A stretch of DNA of 64,000 bases from Prorocentrum cordatum. Taxonomy: Eukaryota; Sar; Dinophyceae; Prorocentrales; Prorocentraceae. The stretch spans positions 38,586 through 102,585 of the forward strand of contig CAUYUJ010000921.1 in the NCBI GenBank assembly GCA_963575745.1. The letters run 5' to 3'. Shown one piece after another: positions 1-10,393 of the stretch. Below the pieces are notes generated by a model. That model did not search any database. It had not been told where the DNA came from and was given only the letters and a program-made list of their open reading frames with translations. How positions within the stretch are numbered: the first letter of the stretch is position 1; every line of letters starts with the position of its first letter. The position numbers and the translations under genes were made by a program.

Positions 1-40
1 CCCCCTCTTTTGACGGGCGGAGGCGTTCGTTTTCCCAGAG

Positions 41-2065
41 GACCCCGAGGACGGCGCGCCCCCCAGCGCGGCCGTCGAGGTGCATGATCCACCCGCTGAG
101 CCGCCAGTTCGCCGGAGGCCAGCCGTGCGGCGGGGCGCCGCCCGCAAGCGCCCGGCCGCAGCGGACGACGACGGCCTGGCCCCAGCGGATGCGAAGTTGG
201 CGAGCGAGCTGTTCGGCGACGACGAGGCCGCGGAGGACGCCGACGACGCCGACGAGGAGGCCGCGGAGGAGGCCGAGGAGGAGGTTGAGGACGAGGAGGC
301 TGACTCTCAGGCCACGCTGAAGTTGGCTGGGCTTCCGCCGTCAGTCCCATCGCCGCTGCGTGACTTCCCAGTGCGCGATCTGCTGCGACCACCCTACTAC
401 AGCACTGTCGCCGCCCATCCGAGGCTCCAGCAGCCAGACGCGTACCTGGACCAGCTCATTCGCGACATCATCGAGCGCCTCTCTGAGTGCGAGAGAATGT
501 CGCTTGTGATGTTCTGGTGCTTGAATGGCCCGTTGAAGCTAGGCACGGCGTGTTCGGGATCGGACGTCGCTGTGCTGGTCGCCAAGCAGATCACGTGCGT
601 GTGCTGCGACGTGCTTGGCCCGTCCATCCAGCATCTCAAGGGCGCCGGCGTGATCGGCGCCCACGAAGCCGTGGGGCTCCAGAGCGGCGGCCAAATGTCA
701 GTCGACCACGTCTTCAGCTGCGAGAAGAACAAGGACACTCGCGCATTCATTCGGACAATGTTCGACGTGCCCGTGCTGTTCTCTGACGTGTGTGACTTGT
801 CCTCAGGCGATGTTCCGAACTGCGCCGCTGGTGATCACAACGTCCCTGATGCTAAAGTTCCAGACTTCGACACTTTGATTGCCGGCTTCCCCTGCACACA
901 AGCCTCTTTCATGAACATGTACATGCAGCAGTGCTGTGACGTGGTCAAAAAGAGGGGGGCGGCGACGGGATCGGCTCTCGGGGGCATCTACGACATCTTG
1001 AAGCAGCGGGCTGAACCAGGGGCTGGCGGCCCTAATGCGCACCGCAAGCCGTGCAACATGGTCTTGCTCGAGAACGTCAAGGGGCTGGGCAACCCGCCGG
1101 TCGTCAAGGACACTGAGGGCAACAAGCACAAGTTGACGATCCACGAGTCCAACTTGGCCCAGGTCTTGTGTGACATGAAGCAGGCTGGGTACTTCTGCGT
1201 CGCCACGCTCCAGGACCCTCGCTTGCACGGTTCCCCACAGAGCAGGGCCCGCTTCTGGATACCAGGGTTTCACTCGACACTGATGGCGGACATCGGCCTG
1301 ACCGAGCGCGAGGCCTACAACTGGATCGGCAACTTGCCGCGCCGCTTCGGTGATCACAGCATGGTGCCTGGACACGTGCTCCTACTTCCAGATTCCTACG
1401 ACCTCGTCACGGACATGATCTCCAAGGCCAGCGATCGACCATTTCCATGGGAGACGGCCGCAGATGACGACGTCGAGGCCTCTAGGTCGTCGAAGTGGAG
1501 ACGGAAGCATGCCGACGCGTTTGCGGCCAAGATCCACGCGTCGACGTTAACTCAAGATCAGCTGGAGGCAGCTGCCCAGTTTCCAGGCTATCGCGCGATG
1601 GTCAAGCGGCAGCTGGATGTCTTGCTCCTGGCAGCGGGCCCCAGCCAGTTCCCCGTCACCGCTGATAGCAGGCTCATCGATCTTTCCCAGAGCCTTGGTC
1701 GAGCGAAAGAGTGTACGTCGTCTGGCGACAGCATCCTGGCATGTGCGACGCCCCGACAGGAGGTGTGGATCAGCGACCGGGCGCGTTTCATGCATGGCAT
1801 TGAGGCCCTCGCCTTCCAGGGCATTCACTACCAGGAGCGCCACGCGAAGGCCGCGGCTCACAGTTCCGACGCGCTCACCAAGTTGGCCGGGGACGCCTTC
1901 CACAGCGGCGTCGCCGCCGCAACGATGATCGCTTCCATGACCACACTTGGCGTCGCATACCTTCGGCATCGTGGCGTGAGGTTCGTGCCAGATCAGTCTG
2001 GCGCTGTCACGCTTCAGAGCCCCTTGCTGCAGAGCAAGGACGACGACCTCGACGACCTGTGGTAG
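41..2065 (+). CDS. C5 cytosine-specific DNA methyltransferase (last large exon, 5' end missing)
   Basis: Transfers a methyl group from S-adenosylmethionine to carbon 5 of cytosine in DNA, presumably in the nucleus. Counting residues from the GTG at 80, the motifs appear in canonical order: motif I GTACSGSD (155-162), an acidic motif II region around E215, motif IV GFPCTQAS (269-276) with catalytic Cys272, motif VI ENV (331-333), motif VIII QSRARFW (387-393) and motif X-like GDAFHSGV (604-611). A basic then strongly acidic Asp/Glu/Ala-rich tail (about residues 10-75) precedes the catalytic domain; no BAH, PHD or chromo domain is visible. There is no ATG at the start: the frame is open from 14, and TTTTCCCAG at 30-38 looks like a 3' splice site, so the beginning here is an exon boundary and upstream exons lie outside the window. 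The first in-frame ATG (497) would still include motif I. Stop is TAG. Dinoflagellates are known to have many C5 methyltransferases, some carried by retrotransposons; none is attached here. Confidence 0.85.
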   Translation, partial: DPEDGAPPSAAVEVHDPPAEPPVRRRPAVRRGAARKRPAAADDDGLAPADAKLASELFGDDEAAEDADDADEEAAEEAEEEVEDEEADSQATLKLAGLPPSVPSPLRDFPVRDLLRPPYYSTVAAHPRLQQPDAYLDQLIRDIIERLSECERMSLVMFWCLNGPLKLGTACSGSDVAVLVAKQITCVCCDVLGPSIQHLKGAGVIGAHEAVGLQSGGQMSVDHVFSCEKNKDTRAFIRTMFDVPVLFSDVCDLSSGDVPNCAAGDHNVPDAKVPDFDTLIAGFPCTQASFMNMYMQQCCDVVKKRGAATGSALGGIYDILKQRAEPGAGGPNAHRKPCNMVLLENVKGLGNPPVVKDTEGNKHKLTIHESNLAQVLCDMKQAGYFCVATLQDPRLHGSPQSRARFWIPGFHSTLMADIGLTEREAYNWIGNLPRRFGDHSMVPGHVLLLPDSYDLVTDMISKASDRPFPWETAADDDVEASRSSKWRRKHADAFAAKIHASTLTQDQLEAAAQFPGYRAMVKRQLDVLLLAAGPSQFPVTADSRLIDLSQSLGRAKECTSSGDSILACATPRQEVWISDRARFMHGIEALAFQGIHYQERHAKAAAHSSDALTKLAGDAFHSGVAAATMIASMTTLGVAYLRHRGVRFVPDQSGAVTLQSPLLQSKDDDLDDLW

Positions 2066-3117
2066 CTCCCTGGCACGCTGGCGACCAGGTCGCGCCCTGG
2101 CAGGACATGGGGCAGGCCGTCTAGAGCGCTTTTGTTTTTTTTTGCGCCGTCGTTCCCGCTGCAGCCCCCTGGAGCGGCGGTGGCGCGAGCTGTTGCCCGC
2201 GGGTTCCAAATGATCTTTTTGTTGGGGGGCGGTTTTCCAGGATGGCCCCCCCAGGGGCTTCGCACCCATTTGTTCGAACGAGGTTCCGAGGCGCATGGCC
2301 GCCCCTGAAAACCCCCTCACCGAAAACACCTTTTGGAACCCCCCCAGGCTGGACCAGGTTGGGCAGGCGAGGCCGAAACCCCCGACGTTTCGGTCGTGAA
2401 TTTTCCCTTCACATGTGTTTGAGTGGTTTTGTTTTCCCTGATCAGTGCGGTTTCGAGTCTCGGCCACGCCCCAATTGCAATGGATTTTGGCCCTCAGGGG
2501 GCCAGCTAGTTCCCGCCGCTGATCACCCGCGGGGCGCCGCGGGCGCTTCCCCCGCGTCGCCCGCTTCTAGACCGCTGCCTGGCAGCGAGGGACCCAGCGC
2601 TCGAGGGATTGGGCGCCTGCGTCACAGGGCAGCGCGGGCAGGGACCTAAATTGGATATGTGCCTGAATCATCCTCGTCCTCCGCCTTCCCATCGCCCATT
2701 CTGGGCCGGCCCATCTCCCCTCCCCTATCCTATCCCCCTCCTCCCTGCCACGTTGCACCATCCGATTTCGTTCGGGGGGCGCGGGTCCTTGCTCGAGCGG
2801 AAGACTCCGCTCGTCGCCGCGGCTAGGCGCGGCTCGGGACGCTAGCGCACTTGGGCCACGGGGTCCAGGGGCCGAGTTTGATCCGCCGATCGCCGCGGCC
2901 ACGGGGGGTAATTTGCTCCTGACCTAGCTAGCTGAAATCCTTCGCGGAAAGTGGGCGATGACAGCCCCGCCCTGCCATTCCTGCGCTTCCCCTCCCCAAC
3001 TGGCCCCGTTCTCGCCCGCAGCCGATTTAGGCTGCACATCTTAGCCCGACTTGAACGAACTTGCCCCCCCCACACCCTGCACCGCCTCGGGCCGATTGCC
3101 GCCTGGTCGCGAGGTCC
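2066..3117. other. Intergenic or intronic stretch, no gene seen
   Basis: Frames in this GC-rich stretch are open but low in complexity and show no domain. A short T-run lies near 2130. Nothing supports a gene. Confidence 0.4.
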
Positions 3118-3462
3118 ATGCCGCATAGTCTCAGGAGCGTCGGACAATCCGTCCGATCTGGGGGGTGTCGTCTCACTGAGCTGCTGGGGGATCAGCTTGA
3201 AGCCGATGGGATTGGCTGCGACGACATCGCGACCCAGGTGGGCGGAGGGCATAATAACATGGCGATGGTCTTGGCGCCGGACTTCGTGGCCAATCTCAAG
3301 GACAGGTTGGCTGCCTACTTGAGGGAGAAGGCTGAGTGGGCTCTGCCGATTGCCACGCCCGAGTTTCCGGAGCCGCCTGAGGGCGACTGTGCCTTCTGCC
3401 ATTGCGAGTACCGCAAGACGCCCAACCCGATGCAGAATCGGAAAAATCCGTTCCCTGAGGGG
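3118..3462 (+). CDS. Possible exon of an unrecognised protein with CxxCxC cysteines
   Basis: An ATG at 3118 opens a frame of about 115 residues with mixed, protein-like composition, including an amphipathic stretch (FVANLKDRLAAYLREKAEWA) and a cysteine cluster CAFCHC followed by a basic, proline-rich turn. The frame then runs into a CAA-type trinucleotide repeat, so the coding exon probably ends near 3460. The next coding-like block begins around 3843 in another frame with a CLVC motif. The two cysteine pairs together would make a CxxC...CxxC zinc-binding module split by an intron. I do not recognise the family. An AG at 3236-3237 (ACCCAG before GTGGGC) could instead be an acceptor, so the true start is uncertain. 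Confidence 0.4.
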
Positions 3463-3474
3463 ATGACTCAACGA

Positions 3475-3630
3475 CAAACAACAACAACATCAACAGCAAC
3501 AACAACAACAACAACGACAACGACACCAACAAAAAGAACAACAACAACAACAACAACAATAAACAACAACAACACCAACAACAACAGCAGCAGCAACAAC
3601 AGTACCACCAACAACAACAACACCGCAACT
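3475..3630. repeat. (CAA)n-type trinucleotide repeat
   Basis: Impure ACA/CAA triplets with occasional CAG and ACC. It follows directly on an open frame and is most likely in the intron between the blocks at 3118 and 3843. Confidence 0.85.
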
Positions 3631-3842
3631 GTCGTCGTTGTCTTCGTCGTCGCGTCGTGGTGCCGTTGTCGCCGCCGTCGTCTTCGTCCTCGACGTCGTC
3701 GCGGTTGCCCTCTCGGCCCTCGGGGGGGCCCTCGGCTGGGCGCGGCTCGGAACGCTGAGGCGTTCAGGCCCCAGGGGCCCAGGAGAAGGCCGCGTCGTTC
3801 TCGTCGTCGGCTCGGCCCCCCTCCCCTTCCGAGCCACCAGGT

Positions 3843-4816
3843 TCTTGGAGGTCGGCCGCAAGGGTGCGCTCGGGTGCCTGGTGTGCCGCAACATGCAGAA
3901 TTGGGCTATGCAAGGCGTCGACCGCGACCGCATGGTGAATGGGTGCAAGTTCGTGAATGGCGAGCCTCAGGAGCCTGAGTTCTACGAGAAGTACATGTTG
4001 CTCTGGTTTCTGTGGCTGGACAGGCACCGCAACCCGAAGCTGGCAATCGTGAAGCTCTCCGCGGACATACCAGGTGGCTTCAAGACAGAGGTCGTCATGA
4101 AGGACTCCCATTCGCTGGACGCGGAGGAGAACCTGGGCATCTTCTGGCCCGAGTGGGTGTACCTGAGGGAGAAGGGCACCAAGCCCGACAAGAAGGCCAT
4201 CGTGACCAAGACGATCAACAACAAGAAGATGAGGGGCGTGATCCTGGGCAAGGAACATGGCAGGCCCCTCAATACCTGGAAGCTCAAGGAGAAGCATTCC
4301 CAGGGTGTCGAGTACAATAAGAAGCTCGACTCTGATGGGGCAGTCAGGGGCCATGAACAAATCAAGGAGCTCTACGACATGCTAGTGGGTAAGATGGCCG
4401 TCAAGCTCACGCAGAAAGATAAGGATGCCCCGATCTTCCTGGCGATGAAGGACTCGGCGCTGACCGCCGGCTCGCACGACGACGACGACGACCTCGATTG
4501 GGTATTCGATGATTGTTGTTTGCCCATCGCCGCTGGCAAAGCCAGCGCCGCCGGCGGCGGAGGGCGTCGCGGGCCCGGGGGCGGCGCTGGAGGCCGAGGT
4601 GGGCCCAGTGGTGGGGGCGGCGACGGAGGCGGCGGAGGCGGAGGCAGAGGCTTGTCCAGCGGCGGCGCCGGCCCGACGGGTTCGCTAGACCAGAAGACCC
4701 TGAAGATCTTGCTCGCTGGGGGGCGGGCGCTCCTGGCGGCGAAGCAGGAACTGAACGGGTACCTGGCAGTGGATAACGAGGACACAACACAGTCGTCGTC
4801 GTCCTCCCTCCTTTGA
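3843..4816 (+). CDS. Unrecognised protein exon with CxxC motif and Gly-rich tail
   Basis: A frame of about 325 residues. The first 200 residues have ordinary protein composition: GCLVCRNMQNW near the start, then tryptophan- and lysine-rich sequence (WFLWLDRHRNPKLAIVKL, FWPEWVYLREKG) that looks like a compact alpha/beta domain. A DDDDDLDW acidic patch follows, then about 50 residues of Gly/Arg/Ala-rich low complexity and a short helical end before TGA at 4814-4816. The start is set at CCACCAG, a probable acceptor at 3836-3842; upstream of it the same frame is Ser/Arg-rich and resembles intron. It probably belongs with the block at 3118 and perhaps with that at 5111. No family is recognised and the 3' exon end is unsure, because the Gly-rich part could be intron. 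Confidence 0.5.
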
Positions 4817-5110
4817 CTCGACCTCCCCCGCCCCCGACCTCCTCGGGGGCACCGATGGGGGGGGATAGGCGTATGCGGCATAAGGGGGATGCACCGACCC
4901 TGAATCGTCCATTGATCGCCAAATGGGACCCGATAGCCGATAGCCTACAGCCCCAGCCCGCGCGGGAAGGCGCGGATTCACTACTGGGGGCCTATAGCCG
5001 ATCTATCGAATCGACAATGTACCGCCGATTCCTGGTCGATGCGCCCCCCTATGTCTATGCCCTATGCCTACCCCCCCTATCTATGCCCCTCACCTCCAGC
5101 GACAGCAGGA
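4817..5110. other. Probable intron or spacer
   Basis: Contains C-runs and short ATAGCCGAT and CTATG(C/T)CC repeats and ends in a pyrimidine-rich stretch plus CAGCAG, a good 3' splice site just before the next long coding block. Confidence 0.4.
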
Positions 5111-7781
5111 GTTGATCGGACCGAAGCGCATGAAGACCTCGCTGGAGGGGCTGAAGAAAGCCATGGTCCCCAAGTTCGTGGACGTGTACGTCGTGGCAGG
5201 CCGTTTCACCAGCACCATGGCCGGCGTGGACATGACGGGCATGGACCTCTACGAGGACATGCGCATCGTCCACGACAAGCTGGCCGTCTGTTTGGCCCTC
5301 GCGACAGCCTTGACCAGGAAGGTCGTGGACACTTCTGAGATCATGGACGCCCTGGAAAAGGCAACGGTAATGGTTTCTTTACCGATGATCACGATTGGCG
5401 TCGTGTGGGGACACAGTGTCTGGAGTGCATTTAACGAAGGCCAGTACGAAGTCGCAGTCAGTCGCCTTTCGCCGAGCAACAGTGGGCTCCCCAAGGTACT
5501 CCTCGAAAAGATCAGCCCCGACGATGCGATCAAGTTCCAGGAGACTTTCCTCGTGGACGCCGTGATCAAGCTCCTCCGCGGCAGCGGCATGGTTGACGCC
5601 TGTGCGAAGTTCGCCACGGAGGTCGTGAAGTTATTGCCCAACATGCCCGAGTCGAGCTGCCGGTGCGACCTCTCCAGGTGGGTCGCCCTCGCCTTGGTGA
5701 AGCAGGCGTCCGCGGACGAGTTGGATAAGATCGAGGAGATCAAGGACGCGTACTCGAAGGAGGCCGGCGACTACCAGTCGAAGTTTGCCAGGTCGATGAA
5801 GGTATTCGATACGGGCCTGCTGCTGATGAAACAGGTGGACAACGAGCTTGCGGCGGTGAAGGCAGAGAGCGGCCTGCGCCTGACCTTGGACAAGCTCACC
5901 CAGGACGTCGGCAAGGTTGGCGCCCTCAGAGGCCTTTGCGAGGACGAGGTCACCATCGACTCCGACCAAGACGCGGTGCTTCAGAATCTGCAGGAGAATC
6001 TGTCGAAGCTCCAGGGCGTCATGACCGATCGGTTCAAGGCGGCCAGCGAGGTGCAGTTGGCTGCTGTGAGCGACTTCCTCGAGAACGCCAGGGCTTCTTT
6101 TATGTCGGCATACGGCGTCAGGTCTATCCAAACGGTGATCGATAAAATCTTCAAGCCGGCGCTGCCTCTTCTCAATGAGATATGCAACGACGCATCGGGA
6201 ACTCTGAAGATCGACGATCAGCGGCAAGCGGCGTGGCAGTTGGCAAGCACGCATGCGACGATGGAGGCCCTTCCAGACATTGCCGACACTGTATTCCCCA
6301 AGTTCGCGACCGCCGAGCAAACCAACGGCTTCACCACGACCTGCGCGGCCATCTCCGTCGACACCCGCTGCGTGATCGCCGGGGTCTCTGCGTTGCTGGG
6401 CAATGCCCCCTTTGACTTGTGCGACCCCGTCTTGTTGAAGCTGGTTGAGCTGCTGGACGACGAGAACGACGATAAGCACGCCATGCTGAAGAACCCCGAC
6501 GACAACGCGAAGGAGTTCGAGGCGAAGGTCCGGGCTGTCATCAGCAAGCGCCTCAACTGCTACATCTTCAACGACGGCGTCATGGCCAAATTCAAGACGC
6601 AGGCTAAGCAGCTCTGGGATTTGGGGCCGGTGTGCGTCGAGCGCTTCCTTGGCACCTGGATCCCAGGCGACGTGGCAGTCGCGGACAACGTCGTCGAGGT
6701 GAGAGCCCAACGTTTTCTGGGCAAAACTTTCCATGGAGCCGACGCGAGGGGCAAGGAGAGAGGCGGGGTTGGGAGAGGAGGAGGGGGAAGCGGGGGGGGG
6801 GGAGCGGGGCGGAGGGGGGGAATGGCGATGGAGCTCCGCCGAAAGCCCCCCCTCTTCCTCCGACTCCCTCCCCCCCTTTCCCTCCTCCTCCTCCCTCCCT
6901 CCCACTTCTCGAGATCCTCCACCGCCCCCACCTACCCCCCTCCCCGACCGCCCCCTCCCCCGAGGAGGTGGGCGGGGCCATCCGCCCCGAGTTTTTGTTT
7001 CGCGGCTCTTGCGTCCCAGGTGCTCTCCACGTTCGTCTCCCATTACAGGGGCTTCGTTTGCCCCTCGCCCTCGATCCTCGACGACCCCGAGCATCGCGGC
7101 GTCTCCATCGACGCGATGGCGTGGGCGCCGTTGCTTGCCCGGTTCAAGCAGCAGCCGACCAGCGGGCACCACCTCGTCAAGAATTTGCCCGCCGTCGAGA
7201 GCGACCTGTCAGAAGATGATAGAATGAACGGCCTGACGAGCATGATGAAGCATCTCGAGGCGGCGGTGTATCAGGGCGAGACGCTGAAGCAGATCATGGA
7301 GTTCGCTGAATCATGGTCGGGGATATCGTCAGATTTACACGCGAGGATGATCGATTTGGTCACTCAGTGCAAGAGGGCGCACGACGCTGACAAGGCTGGT
7401 TTGCGGCAGTCGGTGGTGGACTTCGTGGCCCGGGTGGCCCTCGGCGCTGATCGCTCCGCGCAGCAGGTGGGTTTGGCAGCTCTCATGTCGGAGACCGCCG
7501 GCGAGTTCTACCAGAAGAAGGACGACGTCGTCGCGATGTGCTCGGCGCCGCTCATGAGGGCCATCTTCGCCGAGATGAAGTGGTTCTACAGCGCCGCTGT
7601 CCGCGACGTGCGCGCCCTGTGCGAGGGCGCTCTCGGGTTCGACCCAGCGGCCAGCAACGACGCCGTTCAGCGGGCTGGACTCCTCGCCGGGAGCGGCACT
7701 GCGGTGCTGGCGATGTGGCGTCCGCTTCGCCAGGGCGAGGTTCGCGAGGAGGTGATCGTGCGCTGCGCGCTTGGTGGCTAG
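5111..7781 (+). CDS. Large helical protein of unknown function, with one intron inside the frame
   Basis: After the acceptor at about 5110 the frame reads GAG-TTG-ATC and gives some 526 residues, then about 250 more after the intron at 6699-7019. The sequence is almost wholly alpha-helical by composition: many Leu/Ala/Val/Lys, regular heptad-like acidic stretches (for example VKAESGLRLTLDKLTQDVG) and no membrane segment or signal peptide. Cysteines are scattered. Codon choice is strongly GC-ending and even along both parts, which supports real coding. No catalytic motif or family was recognised. Near the stop the frame may continue differently: at 7756-7855 another frame reads SKVGVLRIHPLVRAFMDS, which looks coding, so an intron or indel around 7750 may hide the true C terminus. 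The frame stays open through the intron, so the uninterrupted ORF overstates the protein by 107 residues. Confidence 0.6.
6699..7019 (+). other. Spliceosomal intron, 321 bp, length divisible by three, no stop in frame
   Basis: The donor GAG|GTGAGA and acceptor GCGTCCCAG|GTG fit canonical GT-AG sites. The interior is G-rich then C/T-rich low complexity (poly-Gly, Arg, Pro, Ser if translated), unlike both flanks. It begins at a codon boundary, so both spliced and unspliced messages would stay in frame. Confidence 0.65.
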
Positions 7782-7984
7782 CAAGGTGGGTGTGTTGCGG
7801 ATCCACCCGCTCGTCAGGGCCTTCATGGATTCCCACGGCGACATGGTGCAGGACGCCCTCCGACTCCCCCTCCCCCCCGCCTCCTCCTCGCCCTCCTAGC
7901 CCTCTTTTGCTGTTCCCCCTTCCCCTTCCCCACCCCCTCCTCCCTCTCCCCGGCCCTCTGGCTTCCTCGTTCCCGCGCCTGTCT

Positions 7985-8208
7985 CTCCCCTCTCCTCTTC
8001 TCTCCTTGTTTCCTTTCTCCTCCCCCTCCTCCTCCTCCCCCTCCTCCTCCTCCTCCTCCGCCACCTCCTCCTCCTCCTCCTCTTCCTTCTCCTCCACCTC
8101 CTCCTCCTCCTCCTCCTCCTCCCCCTCCTCCTCCTCCTCCCTCCTCCTCCTCCTCCTCCTCCTTCTCCTCCTCCTCCTCCTCCTCCTCCTCCTCCCCCTG
8201 CCCCTTCC
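7985..8208. repeat. (CTC)n / polypyrimidine tract
   Basis: About 220 bp of nearly pure CTC/CCT triplets, with more C/T-rich sequence from 7862. It precedes an AG at 8224-8225 and so may be the pyrimidine tract of an intron. Confidence 0.9.
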
Positions 8209-8225
8209 TGCCTGCCGCCGCCCAG

Positions 8226-8390
8226 GCGGGGCCTGCGTGGCGCCCGGCGGGCGCGCCGCGGGCGGCGGCGTCGGCGGCGCCGCCGCCGCAGCAGGCGCCG
8301 CCTGTCGCGCCGGCGCGCGCGGCCGAGCCGGAGGGCGCGCCGACGGCAGGGGGGCAGGCGGGCAGCGGCGAAGCGTCCCGGCGTGCCTAG
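8226..8390 (+). CDS. Possible terminal Ala/Pro-rich exon
   Basis: After CCGCCGCCCAG (probable acceptor) a frame of 54 residues rich in Ala, Pro, Gly and Gln ends at TAG 8388-8390. It may be the last exon of the gene at 5111. Composition alone cannot prove it in such GC-rich DNA. Confidence 0.25.
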   Translation, partial: AGPAWRPAGAPRAAASAAPPPQQAPPVAPARAAEPEGAPTAGGQAGSGEASRRA

Positions 8391-8444
8391 CTTACCAAAC
8401 AATGTTCTAAGAACTGTTTGCGAGTTTCACTAAATGTGTGTAGT

Positions 8445-8600
8445 GTATGTCTGGCTGGGACGTCGTGTGTTAACACATCGGGCTTTTGTTCTAAAAACAT
8501 TGTTTTGCTCTTAGAACCGTAACATGATGCGTGGGTTCTAACGACATGTCACAAGTGGCAAACACCTAATAGGCTCTAGGACGGCCAGGGCGGTCGGCCG
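8445..8600 (+). repeat. Dispersed repeat, copy A
   Basis: Shares the series GTAT..CTGG, ATCGGGCTT, GTTCTAAAAACATTGTTT, GGGTTCTAA.GACAT and AGGACGG..GGTCG with copies at 9043 and 13446. It is less GC-rich than its flanks and lies just after a coding-like stretch. Confidence 0.6.
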
Positions 8601-8761
8601 CTGCCGCAGCTGCCCCAAGGCTTGCGCCGAGGGGCCGGGCGGCGCGCGGCCGGAGGCCGTCGGCGCGCAGCCAGAGGCACCCGAAGCGCCGGCCGCCCCC
8701 GCGGCCGCCGAGGAGCCCGACGTCGATCCCGACGGCGCAGGCTCGGAGGTCGACGGAGAGG

Positions 8762-9043
8762 TTCCTCGGCGAGGGAGAGGCGGCGATGGAGGACGAAGAG
8801 GACAAGGAGGACAAGGCGGCGGAGAATGGCCCGGTCGACGAGGAGAAGGAGGAGGTGGCGAAGAACGAGACCGCGACGGTGCCCGAGACTCAGACGGTGG
8901 TCGAGGCTCAGACGGCGGTCGAGGCCGAGGAGTCCGAGGAGAAGATGTGGCTCGGCCCGCTCGCCAGGAGGGCCAAGACACTGCCGCTGGCGAGGGAGGT
9001 CGACTTGTGGCGAAGCGCCCTCGCTTGCCTATTGTTCTTATAG
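8762..9043 (+). CDS. Acidic protein C-terminal exon, unrecognised
   Basis: The frame reads FLGEGEAAMEDEEDKEDKAA, continues Glu/Lys-rich with two VVEAQTAVEA-like repeats, then closes with a distinct segment MWLGPLARRAKTLPLAREVD and a hydrophobic end before TAG at 9041-9043. An ATG at 8786 is available, but the reading frame just upstream (8641-8760, Pro/Ala/Glu-rich, another frame) suggests a longer spliced product. Such charged tails occur in nucleolar or chromatin proteins, but no family can be named. The stop falls at the start of dispersed repeat copy B. Confidence 0.35.
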   Translation, partial: FLGEGEAAMEDEEDKEDKAAENGPVDEEKEEVAKNETATVPETQTVVEAQTAVEAEESEEKMWLGPLARRAKTLPLAREVDLWRSALACLLFL

Positions 9044-9209
9044 TATTTCTGGTTGGGGATGTTTTGTTTTATCGCATCGGGATTACGTTACAATAACATT
9101 GTTTGGCTATCTATCAGAACATGTTTGGGTTCTGAGAACATCTCGTGATAGGCATGGCCCATAGATATGGATATGATATGATATGCCAGGACGGTCGGTC
9201 CCTGCTCAA
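9043..9209 (+). repeat. Dispersed repeat, copy B
   Basis: Same order of blocks as copy A: CTGGTTGGGGATG, GCATCGGGATT, ATAACATTGTTTGG, GGGTTCTGAGAACAT, CTCGTGATAGG, and the best-preserved end CCAGGACGGTCGGTCCCTG. It has a short ATATGGATATGATATG insertion before that end. Confidence 0.65.
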
Positions 9210-9798
9210 TTGCAGCTGAGACTTGGAGCGAGGCTTTTCGAGACACCGACTGTCTTTTCGGCCCCCCTCGTCGCGACAGCTGGACGCGTCGCGAACGACC
9301 AGCGCGTTTGGACCCTGGGAAAATACATGTGTCTGAAACCGCCTACAGCTGCTCCCCACCCTGCCTTTACTCAGCACGGTATCGTTTGACCGACCCCCGG
9401 CCCATCCCCATGCCCATCCCCTCTCCCCTCGAGGCCATCACCAAATAACAGTCAACCCGAATAGTAAGGATGGGAAACCTTCCCAAGGGTACCCTTGCAC
9501 CCTTGCCTCCTCGCTCCATCCTCGGCCACTTTCACCGGCCGCGCCCCGCTAGAAAAACTTCGCGATGGACGCCCAAGGCCCTTGCGCCCTTACTCGCCCT
9601 TCCTTACTGTGCTGGTTGACTGCACCCCCCTGGTTGTGGATGCGCCCCTCGGAGCCGCAGCCCGAAGGGAACGGTTTGCATCGATGCCGATCTAGGGGGT
9701 TGAATCGGCCAGTGGGGCCCAGGCCGCGCCGCTGGGGATGGGGATCGGTTTCCCTTTCCCGTTCCCGCGAGGCGCCAGCGGGCGGCGAGGCCTCGGCC
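9210..9798. other. No gene recognised
   Basis: Mixed-composition sequence with scattered short frames. No domain, repeat array or RNA gene was identified. Confidence 0.4.
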
Positions 9799-9836
9799 AT
9801 GGCCGCGGAGCTTGGCGGGCGGCCGCAGGCGGCGGC

Positions 9837-9869
<33 letters not shown>

Positions 9870-10032
9870 GCAGGAGGCTCTGGAGGCGGAGCAGCCAACT
9901 CAGGCCTCGGCGCCGCTCCTCCCTCTCCTGGCCCCCTGGTTTTCTCTCCGCTCTAGTCCCTCCCTCTCTTTCCTTCCAGGCGCTCCGCTCCTGAAACCAA
10001 CGCTAAGCCATGACGAGGACAAACGCAGGTGA
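9799..10032 (+). CDS. Possible Ala-rich exon
   Basis: An ATG within GGCCATGGCC starts MAAELGGRPQ followed by a long alanine run and EALEAEQPTQ. The later part (Ser/Leu/Pro) is probably intron, with an acceptor-like CCTTCCAG near 9980. It may be the first exon of the proline-rich gene downstream. Low complexity makes this weak. Confidence 0.22.
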
Positions 10033-10393
10033 CAATGAATCGAGAATCTCCTAGATCCGGCGGCTCTGGAGGATGTATCGGGCGTCGCGGCCTTCTCTCA
10101 GGGCGTTCCAGAACGCTCAGTCGCCCCTGGTCGATCGGTCGCCCCTGGTCGCTCGCGGTCGGTCCTGGCCTGGTCCGCAGTGGCTCCGCGCGTGCGCCTG
10201 CTCGTCGTGAACGGTCCGTCGGTGTGGGCCGTTCGCTGTGTCGGAGGTCGTCGCCGTCGTCCGTCTGGCGCAGCCGCTGGCAGCCGTGGCGCGGCGCCTC
10301 CCGCTGCTGCTTGGGCTCACAGGCGACTGGGCATCGCAATCCGCGGCGTCCCTGGCTTGCGCGGCCTCTGCGCCGCCTGGCCGTTGCCGCGCG

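Noticed and set aside
5631-7172. 513-codon minus-strand frame
   Set aside because: Antisense of the helical protein gene, with composition expected from reversed GC-rich codons.
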